Origin: Eledone cirrhosa
Lineage: Eukaryota; Mollusca; Cephalopoda; Octopoda; Eledonidae
Direction: 5' to 3'
Assembly (NCBI GenBank): GCA_964016885.1
Contig: OZ024742.1
Coordinates: 360,573,436 to 360,637,435 of the forward strand
DNA length: 64,000 bases
Shown here: positions 22,331 to 35,060 of the stretch, in pieces
Position numbering within the stretch: position 1 is the stretch's first letter
Layout: the number at the start of each line of letters is the position of its first letter
Notes under the pieces: model-generated
The model's database searches: none
Told to the model about the DNA's origin: nothing
The model's input: only the letters and a program-made list of their open reading frames with translations
Position numbers and translations under genes: made by a program

Positions 22331-25300
22331 AGGTAGGGAGAAGAGATAGTTATATATAAAGGGGGGAGAAGAGATAGTTCTAGAGAGAGGGGGAAAGAAG
22401 AGATAGTTCTAGAGAAAGGGGGATGAAGAGATAGTTCTAGTGAGAGGGAGGGAAGGGAGAGTTTGTTCTAGAGAGGGGGGAAGAAGAGTAGATCGAGAGA
22501 GGGGGAAGAAACTATAGTTCTACAGAGAGGGGGAAGATGAGATAGGTCTAGAGAGGGGGGAAGAAGAGACAGTTCTAGAGAGAGGGGGAAGAAGAGATAG
22601 TTCTAGAGACAGGGGGAAGAAGCGATATTTCTAGCGAGAGGGGGGAGAAGAGATAGTTCTATAGAGAGGGGAGTGAGAGATAATTCTAGAGAGAGGGGGA
22701 AGAACAGATAGTTCTATAGAGATGGGGAAGAAGAGATAGTTCTAGAGAGAGGGGAAAGAAGAGATAGTTGTAGAGAAAGGGGGAAGAAGAGATAGTTCTA
22801 GAGAGAGGGGTAAAAGAGATAGTTCTAGAGAGAGGGGGGAAGTAGATATAGTTCTAGAGAGAGAGGGAAGTAGAGATAATTCTAGAGAGAGGGGGTAAGT
22901 AGATATAGTTCCAGATAGAGAGGGGGAAAAGAAATAGTTCTAGAGAGAGGGGGGAAGAAGAGATAGTTCTAGAGAGAGGGGGATGTAGATATAGCTCCAG
23001 AGAGAGAGGGTAAAAGAGATAGTTCTAGAGAGAGGGGGAAGAAGAGATAGTTCTAGAGAGAGGGGGAAAAGAGATAGTTCTAGAGAGAGGGGGAAGAAGA
23101 GATAGTTCTAGAGAGAGGGGGAGAAGAAGAGATAGTTCTAGAGAGGGGGAATAAGACATAGTTCTATAGAGGTGGTAAGAATAGATAGTTCTAGAGAGAG
23201 GGGTAAAAGTGATAGTTCTAGAGAGAGGCAGAAGTAGATATAGTTCTAGAAAGGGGGGAAGAAGAGATAGTTCTTGAGAGAGGGGGAACAAGAGATAGTT
23301 CTAGAGAGAGAGGGAAGTAGATATAGTTCCAGAGAGAGAGGGGGAAAAGAAATAGTTCTAGAGAGAGGGGGGAAGAAGAGATAGTTCTAGAGAGAGGGGG
23401 AAGAAGAGATAGTTCTAGAGAGAGGGGTGAAGAAGAGATAGTTCTAGAGAGAGGGGGGAAGAAGTGATAGTTCTAGAGAGGGGGGTAGAAGAGATAGTTC
23501 TAGAGAGAGGGGAAAGAAGTGATAGTTCTAGAGAGAGTGGGGAAGAAGAGATAGTTCTATTGAGTGAGGGAAGAAGAGAGTGTTCTAGAGAAAGAGGGAA
23601 GAGATAGTTCTAGAGAGCGGGGGAAGAAGAGATAATTCTAGAGAGTGGGGAAGAAGAGATAGTTCTAGAGAGAGGGGGAAAAGAGTTAGTTCTAGAGAGA
23701 GGGGGAAGAAGAGATAGTTCTAGAGAGAGTGGGAAGAAGAGATAGTTCTAGAGAGAGGGGGAAGAAGAGATAGTTCTAGAGAGAGGGGGAAGAAGAGATA
23801 GTTCTAGAGAGAGGGGGAGAAGAGATAGTTCTAGAGAGAGGGGGAGAAGAAGAGATAGTTCTAGAGAGAGGGGAATAAGAGATAGTTCTATAGAGGGGGG
23901 TAAGAAGAGATAGTTCTAGCGAGAGGGGTAAAAGAGATAGTTCTAGAGAGAGGGGGGAAGTAGATAAAGTTCTAGAGAGAGGGGGAAGAAGAGATAGTTC
24001 TAGAGAGAGGGGGAAGAAGAGATAGTTCTAGAGAGAGGGGGAAGAAGAGATAGTTCTAGAGAGCGGGGGAAGAAGAGATAATTCTATAGAGAGGGGGAAG
24101 AAGAGATAGTTCTAGAGAGAGGGGGAAAAGAGTTAGTTCTAGAGAGAGGGGGAAGAAGAGATAGTTCTAGAGAGAGGGGGAAGAAGAGATAGTTCTAGAG
24201 AGAGGGGGAAGAAAAGATAGTTCTAGAGAGAGGGGGAAGAAGAGATAGTTCTAGAGAGAGGGGGGAGAATAGATAGTTCTAGAGAGAGGGGGAGAAGAAG
24301 AGATAGTTCTAGAGAGAGGGGAATAAGAGATAGTTCTATAGAGGGGGGTAAGAAGAGATAGTTCTAGCGAGAGGGGTAAAAGAGATAGTTCTAGAGAGAG
24401 AGGGGAAGTAGATAAAGTTCTGGAGAGAGTGTGAAGAAGAGATAGTTCTAGAGAGAGGGGGAAGAAGAGATAATTCTAGAGAGAGGGGGAAGAAGAGATA
24501 GTTCTAGAGAGAGGGGGGGAAGAAGAGATAGTTCTAGAGAGAAAGGTAGGGAGAAGAGATAGTTATATAAAAAGGGGGGAGAAGAGATAGTTCTAAAGAG
24601 AGGGGGAAAGAAGAGATAGTTCTAGAGAAAGGGGGATGAAGAGATAGTTCTAGTGAGAGGGAGGGAAGGGAGAGTTTGTTCTAGAGAGGGGGGAAGAAGA
24701 GTAGATCGAGAGAGGGGGAAGAAACTATAGTTCTAGAGAGAGAGGGGGAAGATGAGATAGGTCTAGAGAGGGGGGGAAGAAGAGACAGTTCTAGAGAGAG
24801 GGGGAAGAAGAGATAGTTCTAGAGACAGGGGGAAGAAGCGATATTTCTAGCGAGAGGGGGGAGAAGAGATAGTTCTATAGAGAGGGGAGTGAGAGATAAT
24901 TCTAGAGAGAGGGGGAAGAACAGATAGTTCTATAGAGAGGGGGAAGAAGAGATAGTTCTAGAGAGAGGGGAAAGAAGAGATAGTTGTAGAGAAAGAGGGA
25001 AGAAGAGATAGTTCTAGAGAGAGGGGTAAAAGAGATAGTTCTAGAGTGAGGGGGGAAGTAGATATAGTTCTAGAGAGAGGGGGAAGTAGAGATAATTCTA
25101 GAGAGAGGGGGTAAGTAGATATAGTTCCAGATAGAGAGGGGGAAAAGAAATAGTTCTAGAGAGAGGGGGGAAGAAGAGATAGTTCTAGAGAGAGGGGGAT
25201 GTAGATATAGCTCCAGAGAGAGAGGGTAAAAGAGATAGTTCTAGAGAGAGGGGGAAGAAGAGATAGTTCTAGAGAGAGGGGGAAAAGAGATAGTTCTAGA

Positions 25301-27520
25301 GAGAGGGGGAAGAAGAGATAGTTCTAGAGAGAGGGGGAGAAGAAGAGATAGTTCTAGAGAGGGGGAATAAGAGATAGTTCTATAGAGGTGGTAAGAAGAG
25401 ATAGTTCTAGAGAGAGGGGTAAAAGTGATAGTTCTAGAGAGAGGGGGAAGTAGATATAGTTCTAGAAAGGGGGGAAGAAGAGATAGTTCTTGAGAGAGGG
25501 GGAACAAGAGATAGTTCTAGAGAGAGAGGGAAGTAGATATAGTTCCAGAGAGAGAGGGGGAAAAGAAATAGTTCTAGAGAGAGGGGGGAAGAAGAGATAG
25601 TTCTAGAGAGAGGGGGAAGAAGAGATAGTTCTAGAGAGAGGGGTGAAGAAGAGATAGTTCTAGAGAGAGGGGGGAAGAAGTGATAGTTCTAGAGAGGGGG
25701 GTAGAAGAGATAGTTCTAGAGAGAGGGGAAAGAAGTGATAGTTCTAGAGAGAGTGGGGAAGAAGAGATAGTTCTATTGAGTGAGGGAAGAAGAGAGTGTT
25801 CTAGAGAAAGAGGGAAGAGATAGTTCTAGAGAGCGGGGGAAGAAGAGATAATTCTAGAGAGTGGGGAAGAAGAGATAGTTCTAGAGAGAGGGGGAAAAGA
25901 GTTAGTTCTAGAGAGAGGGGGAAGAAGAGATAGTTCTAGAGAGAGTGGGAAGAAGAGATAGTTCTAGAGAGAGGGGGAAGAAGAGATAGTTCTAGAGAGA
26001 GGGGGAAGAAGAGATAGTTCTAGAGAGAGGGGGAGAAGAGATAGTTCTAGAGAGAGGGGGAGAAGAAGAGATAGTTCTAGAGAGAGGGGAATAAGAGATA
26101 GTTCTATAGAGGGGGGTAAGAAGAGATAGTTCTAGCGAGAGGGGTAAAAGAGATAGTTCTAGAGAGAGGGGGGAAGTAGATAAAGTTCTAGAGAGAGGGG
26201 GAAGAAGAGATAGTTCTAGAGAGAGGGGGAAGAAGAGATAGTTCTAGAGAGAGGGGGAAGAAGAGATAGTTCTAGAGAGCGGGGGAAGAAGAGATAATTC
26301 TATAGAGAGGGGGAAGAAGAGATAGTTCTAGAGAGAGGGGGAAAAGAGTTAGTTCTAGAGAGAGGGGGAAGAAGAGATAGTTCTAGAGAGAGGGGGAAGA
26401 AGAGATAGTTCTAGAGAGAGGGGGAAGAAAAGATAGTTCTAGAGAGAGGGGGAAGAAGAGATAGTTCTAGAGAGAGGGGGGAGAATAGATAGTTCTAGAG
26501 AGAGGGGGAGAAGAAGAGATAGTTCTAGAGAGAGGGGAATAAGAGATAGTTCTATAGAGGGGGGTAAGAAGAGATAGTTCTAGCGAGAGGGGTAAAAGAG
26601 ATAGTTCTAGAGAGAGAGGGGAAGTAGATAAAGTTCTGGAGAGAGTGTGAAGAAGAGATAGTTCTAGAGAGAGGGGGAAGAAGAGATAATTCTAGAGAGA
26701 GGGGGAAGAAGAGATAGTTCTAGAGAGAGGGGGAAGAAGAGATAGTTCTAGAGAGAGGGGGGGAAGAAGAGATAGTTCTAGAGAGAAAGGTAGGGAGAAG
26801 AGATAGTTATATATAAAGGGGGGAGAAGAGATAGTTCTAAAGAGAGGGGGAAAGAAGAGATAGTTCTAGAGAAAGGGGGATGAAGAGATAGTTCTAGTGA
26901 GAGGGAGGGAAGGGAGAGTTTGTTCTAGAGAGGGGGGAAGAAGAGTAGATCGAGAGAGGGGGAAGAAACTATAGTTCTACAGAGAGGGGGAAGATGAGAT
27001 AGGTCTAGAGAGGGGGGGAAGAAGAGACAGTTCTAGAGAGAGGGGGAAGAAGAGATAGTTCTAGAGACAGGGGGAAGAAGCGATATTTCTAGCGAGAGGG
27101 GGGAGAAGAGATAGTTCTATAGAGAGGGGAGTGAGAGATAATTCTAGAGAGAGGGGGAAGAACAGATAGTTCTATAGAGAGGGGGAAGAAGAGATAGTTC
27201 TAGAGAGAGGGGAAAGAAGAGATAGTTGTAGAGAAAGAGGGAAGAAGAGATAGTTCTAGAGAGAGGGGTAAAAGAGATAGTTCTAGAGTGAGGGGGGAAG
27301 TAGATATAGTTCTAGAGAGAGGGGGAAGTAGAGATAATTCTAGAGAGAGGGGGTAAGTAGATATAGTTCCAGATAGAGAGGGGGAAAAGAAATAGTTCTA
27401 GAGAGAGGGGGGAAGAAGAGATAGTTCTAGAGAGAGGGGGATGTAGATATAGCTCCAGAGAGAGAGGGTAAAAGAGATAGTTCTAGAGAGAGGGGGAAGA
27501 AGAGATAGTTCTAGAGAGAG
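22330..27520 (+). repeat. HOR block with period near 2.2 kb, about 2.3 copies
   Basis: AAAGGTAGGG at 22329, 24542 and 26786 gives spacings of 2,213 and 2,244 bp. AAGAAACTATAG at 22506, 24719 and 26963 gives 2,213 and 2,244. The AGCTCCAG monomer recurs near 22989, 25207 and 27449. The difference of about 31 bp between units includes one extra monomer. The second unit carries TTCTAGAGAGAGAGG in place of TTCTACAG after AAGAAACTATAG near 24730. The third copy breaks off near 27520, where GAATAAGAG replaces AAAAGAG. Confidence 0.88.
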
Positions 27521-30500
27521 GGGAATAAGAGATAGTTCTATAGAGGGGGGTAAGAAGAGATAGTTCTAACGAGAGGGGTAAAAGATATAGTTCTAGAGAG
27601 AGAGGGGAAGTAGATAAAGTTCTGGAGAGAGTGTGAAGAAGAGATAGTTCTAGAGAGAGGGGGAAGAAGAGATAATTCTAGAGAGAGGGGGAAGAAGAGA
27701 TAGTTCTAGAGAGAGGGGGAAGAAGAGATAGTTCTAGAGAGAGGGGGGGAAGAAGAGATAGTTCTAGAGAGAAAGGTAGGGAGAAGAGATAGTTATATAT
27801 AAAGGGGGGAGAAGAGATAGTTCTAGAGAGAGGGGGAAAGAAGAGATAGTTCTAGAGAAAGGGGGATGAAGAGATAGTTCTAGTGAGAGGGAGGGAAGGG
27901 AGAGTTTGTTCTAGAGAGGGGGGAAGAAGAGTAGATCGAGAGAGGGGGAAGAAACTATAGTTCTACAGAGAGGGGGAAGATGAGATAGGTCTAGAGAGGG
28001 AGGGAAGAAGAGACAGTTCTAGAGAGAGGGGGAAGAAGAGATAGTTCTAGAGACAGGGGGAAGAAGCGATATTTCTAGCGAGAGGGGGGAGAAGAGATAG
28101 TTCTATAGAGAGGGGAGTGAGAGATAATTCTAGAGAGAGGGGGAAGAACAGATAGTTCTATAGAGAGGGGGAAGAAGAGATAGTTCTAGAGAGAGGGGAA
28201 AGAAGAGATAGTTGTAGAGAAAGAGGGAAGAAGAGATAGTTCTAGAGAGAGGGGTAAAAGAGGTAATTCTAGAGTGAGGGGGGAAGTAGATATAGTTCTA
28301 GAGAGAGGGGGAAGTAGAGATAATTCTAGAGAGAGGGGGTAAGTAGATATAGTTCCAGATAGAGAGGGGGAAAAGAAATAGTTCTAGAGAGAGGGGGGAA
28401 GAAGAGATAGTTCTAGAGAGAGGGGGATGTAGATATAGCTCCAGAGAGAGAGGGTAAAAGAGATAGTTCTAGAGAGAGGGGGAAGAAGAGATAGTTCTAG
28501 AGAGAGGGGGAAAAGAGATAGTTCTAGAGAGAGGGGGAAGTAGATATAGTTCTAGAAAGGGGGGAAGAAGAGATAGTTCTTGAGAGAGGGGGAACAAGAG
28601 ATAGTTCTAGAGAGAGAGGGAAGTAGATATAGTTCCAGAGAGAGAGGGGGAAAAGAAATAGTTCTAGAGAGAGGGGGGAAGAAGAGATAGTTCTAGAGAG
28701 AGGGGGAAGAAGAGATAGTTCTAGAGAGAGGGGTGAAGAAGAGATAGTTCTAGAGAGACGGGGGAAGAAGTGATAGTTCTAGAGAGGGGGGTAGAAGAGA
28801 TAGTTCTAGAGAGAGGGGAAAGAAGAGATAGTTCTAGAGAGAGTGGGGAAGAAGAGATAGTTCTATTGAGTGAGGGAAGAAGAGAGTGTTCTAGAGAAAG
28901 AGGGAAGAGATAGTTCTAGAGAGCGGGGGGAAGTCGATAAAGTTCTAGAGAGAGGGGGAAGAAGAGATAGTTCTAGAGAGAGGGGGAAGAAGAGATAGTT
29001 CTAGAGAGAGGGGGCAGAAGAGATAGTTCTAGAGAGCGGGGGAAGAAGAGATAATTCTATAGAGAGGGGGAAGAAGAGATAGTTCTAGAGAGAGGGGGAA
29101 AAGAGTTAGTTCTAGAGAGAGGGGGAAGAAGAGATAGTTCTAGAGAGAGGGGGAAGAAGAGTTAGTTCTAGAGAGAGGGGGAAGAAAAGATAGTTCTAGA
29201 GAGAGGGGGAAGAAGAGATAGTTCTAGAGAGAGGGGGGAGAATAGATAGTTCTAAAGAGAGGGGGAGAAGAAGAGATAGTTCTAGAGAGAGGGGAATAAG
29301 AGATAGTTCTATAGAGGGGGGTAAGAAGAGATAGTTCTAGCGAGAGGGGTAAAAGAGATAGTTCTAGAGAGAGGGGGAAGAAGAGATAGTTCTAGAGAGA
29401 GGGGGAAGAAGAGATAATTCTAGAGAGAGGGGGAAGAAGAGATAGTTCTAGAGAGAGGGGGAAGAAGAGATAGTTCTAGAGAGAGGGGGGGGGGAAGAAG
29501 AGATAGTTCTAGAGAGAGGGGGAAAGAAGAGATAGTTCTAGAGAAAGGGGGATGAAGAGATAGTTCTAGTGAGAGGGAGGGAAGGGAGAGTTTGTTCTAG
29601 AGAGGGGGGAAGAAGAGTAGATCGAGAGAGGGGGAAGAAACTATAGTTCTACAGAGAGGGGGAAGATGAGATAGGTCTAGAGAGGGGGGAAGAAGAGACA
29701 GTTCTAGAGAGAGGGGGAAGAAGAGATAGTTCTAGAGACAGGGGGAAGAAGCGATATTTCTAGCGAGAGGGGGGAGAAGAGATAGTTCTATAGAGAGGGG
29801 AGTGAGAGATAATTCTAGAGAGAGGGGGAAGAACAGATAGTTCTATAGAGAGGGGGAAGAAGAGATAGTTCTAGAGAGAGGGGAAAGAAGAGATAGTTGT
29901 AGAGAAAGAGGGAAGAAGAGATAGTTCTAGAGAGAGGGGTAAAAGAGATAGTTCTAGAGAGAGGGGGGAAGTAGATATAGTTCTAGAGAGAGGGGGAAGT
30001 AGAGATAATTCTAGAGAGAGGGGGTAAGTAGATATAGTTCCAGATAGAGAGGGGGAAAAGAAATAGTTCTAGAGAGAGGGGGGAAGAAGAGATAGTTCTA
30101 GAGAGAGGGGGAAGAAGAGATAGTTCTAGAGAGAGGGGGATGTAGATATAGCTCCAGAGAGAGAGGGTAAAAGAGATAGTTCTAGAGAGAGGGGGAAGAA
30201 GAGATAGTTCTAGAGAGAGGGGAATAAGAGATAGTTCTATAGAGGGGGGTAAGAAGAGATAGTTCTAACGAGAGGGGTAAAAGATATAGTTCTAGAGAGA
30301 GAGGGGAAGTAGATAAAGTTCTGGAGAGAGTGTGAAGAAGAGATAGTTCTAGAGAGAGGGGGAAGAAGAGATAATTCTAGAGAGAGGGGGAAGAAGAGAT
30401 AGTTCTAGAGAGAGGGGGAAGAAGAGATAGTTCTAGAGAGAGGGGGGGAAGAAGAGATAGTTCTAGAGAGAAAGGTAGGGAGAAGAGATAGTTATATATA

Positions 30501-32830
30501 AAGGGGGGAGAAGAGATAGTTCTAGAGAGAGGGGGAAAGAAGAGATAGTTCTAGAGAAAGGGGGATGAAGAGATAGTTCTAGTGAGAGGGAGGGAAGGGA
30601 GAGTTTGTTCTAGAGAGGGGGGAAGAAGAGTAGATCGAGAGAGGGGGAAGAAACTATAGTTCTACAGAGAGGGGGAAGATGAGATAGGTCTAGAGAGGGA
30701 GGGAAGAAGAGACAGTTCTAGAGAGAGGGGGAAGAAGAGATAGTTCTAGAGACAGGGGGAAGAAGCGATATTTCTAGCGAGAGGGGGGAGAAGAGATAGT
30801 TCTATAGAGAGGGGAGTGAGAGATAATTCTAGAGAGAGGGGGAAGAACAGATAGTTCTATAGAGAGGGGGAAGAAGAGATAGTTCTAGAGAGAGGGGAAA
30901 GAAGAGATAGTTGTAGAGAAAGAGGGAAGAAGAGATAGTTCTAGAGAGAGGGGTAAAAGAGGTAATTCTAGAGTGAGGGGGGAAGTAGATATAGTTCTAG
31001 AGAGAGGGGGAAGTAGAGATAATTCTAGAGAGAGGGGGTAAGTAGATATAGTTCCAGATAGAGAGGGGGAAAAGAAATAGTTCTAGAGAGAGGGGGGAAG
31101 AAGAGATAGTTCTAGAGAGAGGGGGATGTAGATATAGCTCCAGAGAGAGAGGGTAAAAGAGATAGTTCTAGAGAGAGGGGGAAGAAGAGATAGTTCTAGA
31201 GAGAGGGGGAAAAGAGATAGTTCTAGAGAGAGGGGGAAGTAGATATAGTTCTAGAAAGGGGGGAAGAAGAGATAGTTCTTGAGAGAGGGGGAACAAGAGA
31301 TAGTTCTAGAGAGAGAGGGAAGTAGATATAGTTCCAGAGAGAGAGGGGGAAAAGAAATAGTTCTAGAGAGAGGGGGGAAGAAGAGATAGTTCTAGAGAGA
31401 GGGGGAAGAAGAGATAGTTCTAGAGAGAGGGGTGAAGAAGAGATAGTTCTAGAGAGACGGGGGAAGAAGTGATAGTTCTAGAGAGGGGGGTAGAAGAGAT
31501 AGTTCTAGAGAGAGGGGAAAGAAGAGATAGTTCTAGAGAGAGTGGGGAAGAAGAGATAGTTCTATTGAGTGAGGGAAGAAGAGAGTGTTCTAGAGAAAGA
31601 GGGAAGAGATAGTTCTAGAGAGCGGGGGGAAGTCGATAAAGTTCTAGAGAGAGGGGGAAGAAGAGATAGTTCTAGAGAGAGGGGGAAGAAGAGATAGTTC
31701 TAGAGAGAGGGGGCAGAAGAGATAGTTCTAGAGAGCGGGGGAAGAAGAGATAATTCTATAGAGAGGGGGAAGAAGAGATAGTTCTAGAGAGAGGGGGAAA
31801 AGAGTTAGTTCTAGAGAGAGGGGGAAGAAGAGATAGTTCTAGAGAGAGGGGGAAGAAAAGATAGTTCTAGAGAGAGGGGGAAGAAGAGATAGTTCTAGAG
31901 AGAGGGGGGAGAATAGATAGTTCTAAAGAGAGGGGGAGAAGAAGAGATAGTTCTAGAGAGAGGGGAATAAGAGATAGTTCTATAGAGGGGGGTAAGAAGA
32001 GATAGTTCTAGCGAGAGGGGTAAAAGAGATAGTTCTAGAGAGAGGGGGAAGAAGAGATAGTTCTAGAGAGAGGGGGAAGAAGAGATAATTCTAGAGAGAG
32101 GGGGAAGAAGAGATAGTTCTAGAGAGAGGGGGAAGAAGAGATAGTTCTAGAGAGAGGGGGGGGAAGAAGAGATAGTTCTAGAGAGAGGGGGAAAGAAGAG
32201 ATAGTTCTAGAGAAAGGGGGATGAAGAGATAGTTCTAGTGAGAGGGAGGGAAGGGAGAGTTTGTTCTAGAGAGGGGGGAAGAAGAGTAGATCGAGAGAGG
32301 GGGAAGAAACTATAGTTCTACAGAGAGGGGGAAGATGAGATAGGTCTAGAGAGGGGGGAAGAAGAGACAGTTCTAGAGAGAGGGGGAAGAAGAGATAGTT
32401 CTAGAGACAGGGGGAAGAAGCGATATTTCTAGCGAGAGGGGGAGAAGAGATAGTTCTATAGAGAGGGGAGTGAGAGATAATTCTAGAGAGAGGGGGAAGA
32501 ACAGATAGTTCTATAGAGAGGGGGAAGAAGAGATAGTTCTAGAGAGAGGGGAAAGAAGAGATAGTTGTAGAGAAAGAGGGAAGAAGAGATAGTTCTAGAG
32601 AGAGGGGTAAAAGAGATAGTTCTAGAGAGAGGGGGGAAGTAGATATAGTTCTAGAGAGAGGGGGAAGTAGAGATAATTCTAGAGAGAGGGGGTAAGTAGA
32701 TATAGTTCCAGATAGAGAGGGGGAAAAGAAATAGTTCTAGAGAGAGGGGGGAAGAAGAGATAGTTCTAGAGAGAGGGGGAAGAAGAGATAGTTCTAGAGA
32801 GAGGGGGATGTAGATATAGCTCCAGAGAGA
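27430..32830 (+). repeat. HOR block with 2,699-bp period, two copies
   Basis: AGGTAATTCT at 28261 and 30960, AAGTCGATAA near 28931 and 31630, and ATGTAGATAT at 27441 and 30140 are each 2,699 bp apart. The AAGTCGATAA variant occurs nowhere else that I noticed. The second unit ends at 32808, 2,668 bp after 30140, so it is about one monomer shorter: copy 1 has an extra GAAGAAGAGTTAG monomer near 29157. The first copy overlaps the end of the 2.2-kb block, because the units share their first few hundred bases. Confidence 0.9.
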
Positions 32831-35038
32831 GAGGGTAAAAGAGAAAGTTCTAGAGAGAGGGGGAAGAAGAGATAGTTCTAGAGAGAGGGGGAAAAGAGAT
32901 AGTTCTAGAGAGAGGGGGAATAAGAGATAGTTCTAGAGAGAGGGGAAGAAGAGATAGTTCTAGAGAGAGGGGTGAAGAAGAGATAGTTCTAGAGAGAGGG
33001 GGGAAGAAGTGATAGTTCTAGAAAGGGGGGTAGAAGAGATAGTTCTAGAGAGAGGGGGAAGAAGAGATAGTTCTAGAGAGAGTGGGGAAGAAGAGATAGT
33101 TCTATTGAGTGAGGGAAGAAGAGAGTGTTCTAGAGAAAGAGGGAAGAGATAGTTCTAGAGAGAGGGGGAAGAAGAGATAGTTTTAGAGAGCGGGGGAAGA
33201 AGAGATAATTCTAGAGAGAGGGGGAAGAAGAGATAGTTCTAGAGAGAGGGGGAAAAGAGTTAGTTCTAGAGAGAGGGGGGAAGTAGATAAAGTTCTGGAG
33301 AGAGGGGGAAGAAGAGATAGTTCTAGAGAGAGGGGGAAGAAGAGATAATTCTAGAGAGAGGGGGAAGAAGAGATAGTTCTAGAGAGAGGGGGAAGAAGAG
33401 ATAGTTCTAGAGAGAGGGGGGGGGGGAGAAGAGATAGTTCTAGAGAGAAAGGTAGGGAGAAGAGATAGTTATATATAAAGGGGGGAGAAGAGATAGTTCT
33501 AGAGAGAGGGGGAAAGAAGAGATAGTTCTAGAGAAAGGGGGATGAAGAGATAGTTCTAGTGAGAGGGAGGGAAGGGAGAGTTTGTTCTAGAGAGGGGGGA
33601 AGAAGAGTAGATCGAGAGAGGGGGAAGAAACTATAGTTCTACAGAGAGGGGGAAGATGAGATAGGTCTAGAGAGGGGGGAAGAAGAGACAGTTCTAGAGA
33701 GAGGGGGAAGAAGAGATAGTTCTAGAGACAGGGGGAAGAAGCGATATTTCTAGCGAGAGGGGGGAGAAGAGATAGTTCTATAGAGAGGGGAGTGAGAGAT
33801 AATTCTAGAGAGAGGGGGAAGAACAGATAGTTCTATAGAGAGGGGGAAGAAGAGATAGTTCTAGAGAGAGGGGAAAGAAGAGATAGTTGTAGAGAAAGAG
33901 GGAAGAAGAGATAGTTCTAGAGAGAGGGGTAAAAGAGATAGTTCTAGAGAGAGGGGGGAAGTAGATATAGTTCTAGAGAGAGGGGGAAGTAGAGATAATT
34001 CTAGAGAGAGGGGGTAAGTAGATATAGTTCCAGATAGAGAGGGGGAAAAGAAATAGTTCTAGAGAGAGGGGGGAAGAAGAGATAGTTCTAGAGAGAGGGG
34101 GAAGAAGAGATAGTTCTAGAGAGAGGGGGATGTAGATATAGCTCCAGAGAGAGAGGGTAAAAGAGATAGTTCTAGAGAGAGGGGGAAGAAGAGATAGTTC
34201 TAGAGAGAGGAGGAAAAGAGATAGTTCTAGAGAGAGGGGGAAGAAGAGATAGTTCTAGAGAGAGGGGAAGAAGAGATAGTTCTATAGAGGGGGGTAAGAA
34301 GAGATAGTTCTAGCGAGAGGGGTAAAAGAGATAGTTCTAGAGAGAGGGGGGAAGTAGATAAAGTTCTGGAGAGAGGGGGAAGAAGTGATAGTTCTAGAGA
34401 GAGGGGGAAGAAGAGATAGTTCTAGAGAGAGGTGGAAGAAGAGATGGTTCTAGAGAGAGGGGTAAAAGTGATAGTTCTAGAGAGAGGGGGAAGTAGATAT
34501 AGTTCTAGGAAGGGGGGAAGAAGAGATAGTTCTAGAGAGAGGGGGAAGAAGAGATAATTCTAGAGAGAGGGGGAAGAAGAGATAGTTCTAGAGAGGGGGG
34601 GGGGAAGAAGAGATAGTTCTAGAGAGAGGGGGAAAAGAGATAGTTCTAGAGAGGCGGGGAAGAAGTGATAGTTCTAGAGAGAGGGGAAGAAGAGATAGTT
34701 CTAGAGAGAGGGCGAAGAAGAGATAGTTCTAGAGAGAGGGGTAAAAGTGATAGTTCTAGAGAGAGGGGGGAAGTAGATATAGTTCTAAGAAGGGGGGGGG
34801 GAAGAAGAGATAGTTCTAGAGAGAGGGGGAAGAAGAGATAATTCTAGAGAGAGGGGGAACAAGAGATAGTTCTAGAGAGAGGGGAACAAGAGATAGTTCT
34901 AGAGAGAGAGGGGAAGTATATATAGTTCCAGAGAGAGAGGGGGAAAAGAAATAGTTCTAAAGAGAGGGGGGAAGAAGAGATAGTTGTAGAGAGAGGGGGA
35001 AGAAGAGATAGTTCTAGAGAGAGGGGGGAAGAAGAGAT

Positions 35039-35060
35039 AGTTCTAGAGAGAAGAAGAGAT
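35039..35060 (+). repeat. 22-bp short monomers lacking the G tract
   Basis: Here the GA run joins directly to AAGAAGAGAT and the five-G tract is gone, giving a 22-bp monomer. The same form is at 42488, 54263 (ending GAAAT), 55406, 60406, 62861 and 63084. A second 22-bp type with GAGATGAAGAG lies near 37318, 45234 and 51346. All ten are in the right half of the window and follow HOR spacing, so each type probably arose once and was then copied. Confidence 0.85.

Noticed and set aside
4376..25507. Repeated - strand open frames of 79 to 107 codons at 4376-4642, 6364-6657, 8503-8769, 10465-10758, 12604-12870, 14565-14858, 14924-15190, 17115-17354, 18967-19260, 20087-20380, 20307-20630, 23025-23291 and 25241-25507
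   Set aside because: They begin at TTG (the + strand reads CAA, as at 4640-4642), not ATG. They are plain translations of the satellite: LSRTIS, LELSLL and similar peptides are the three frames of one monomer, cycled because 28 is not a multiple of 3. Each clean monomer puts a TAG in one - frame, so a frame stays open only where monomers of other lengths or with a changed core happen to skip it. They recur with the HOR period for that reason.
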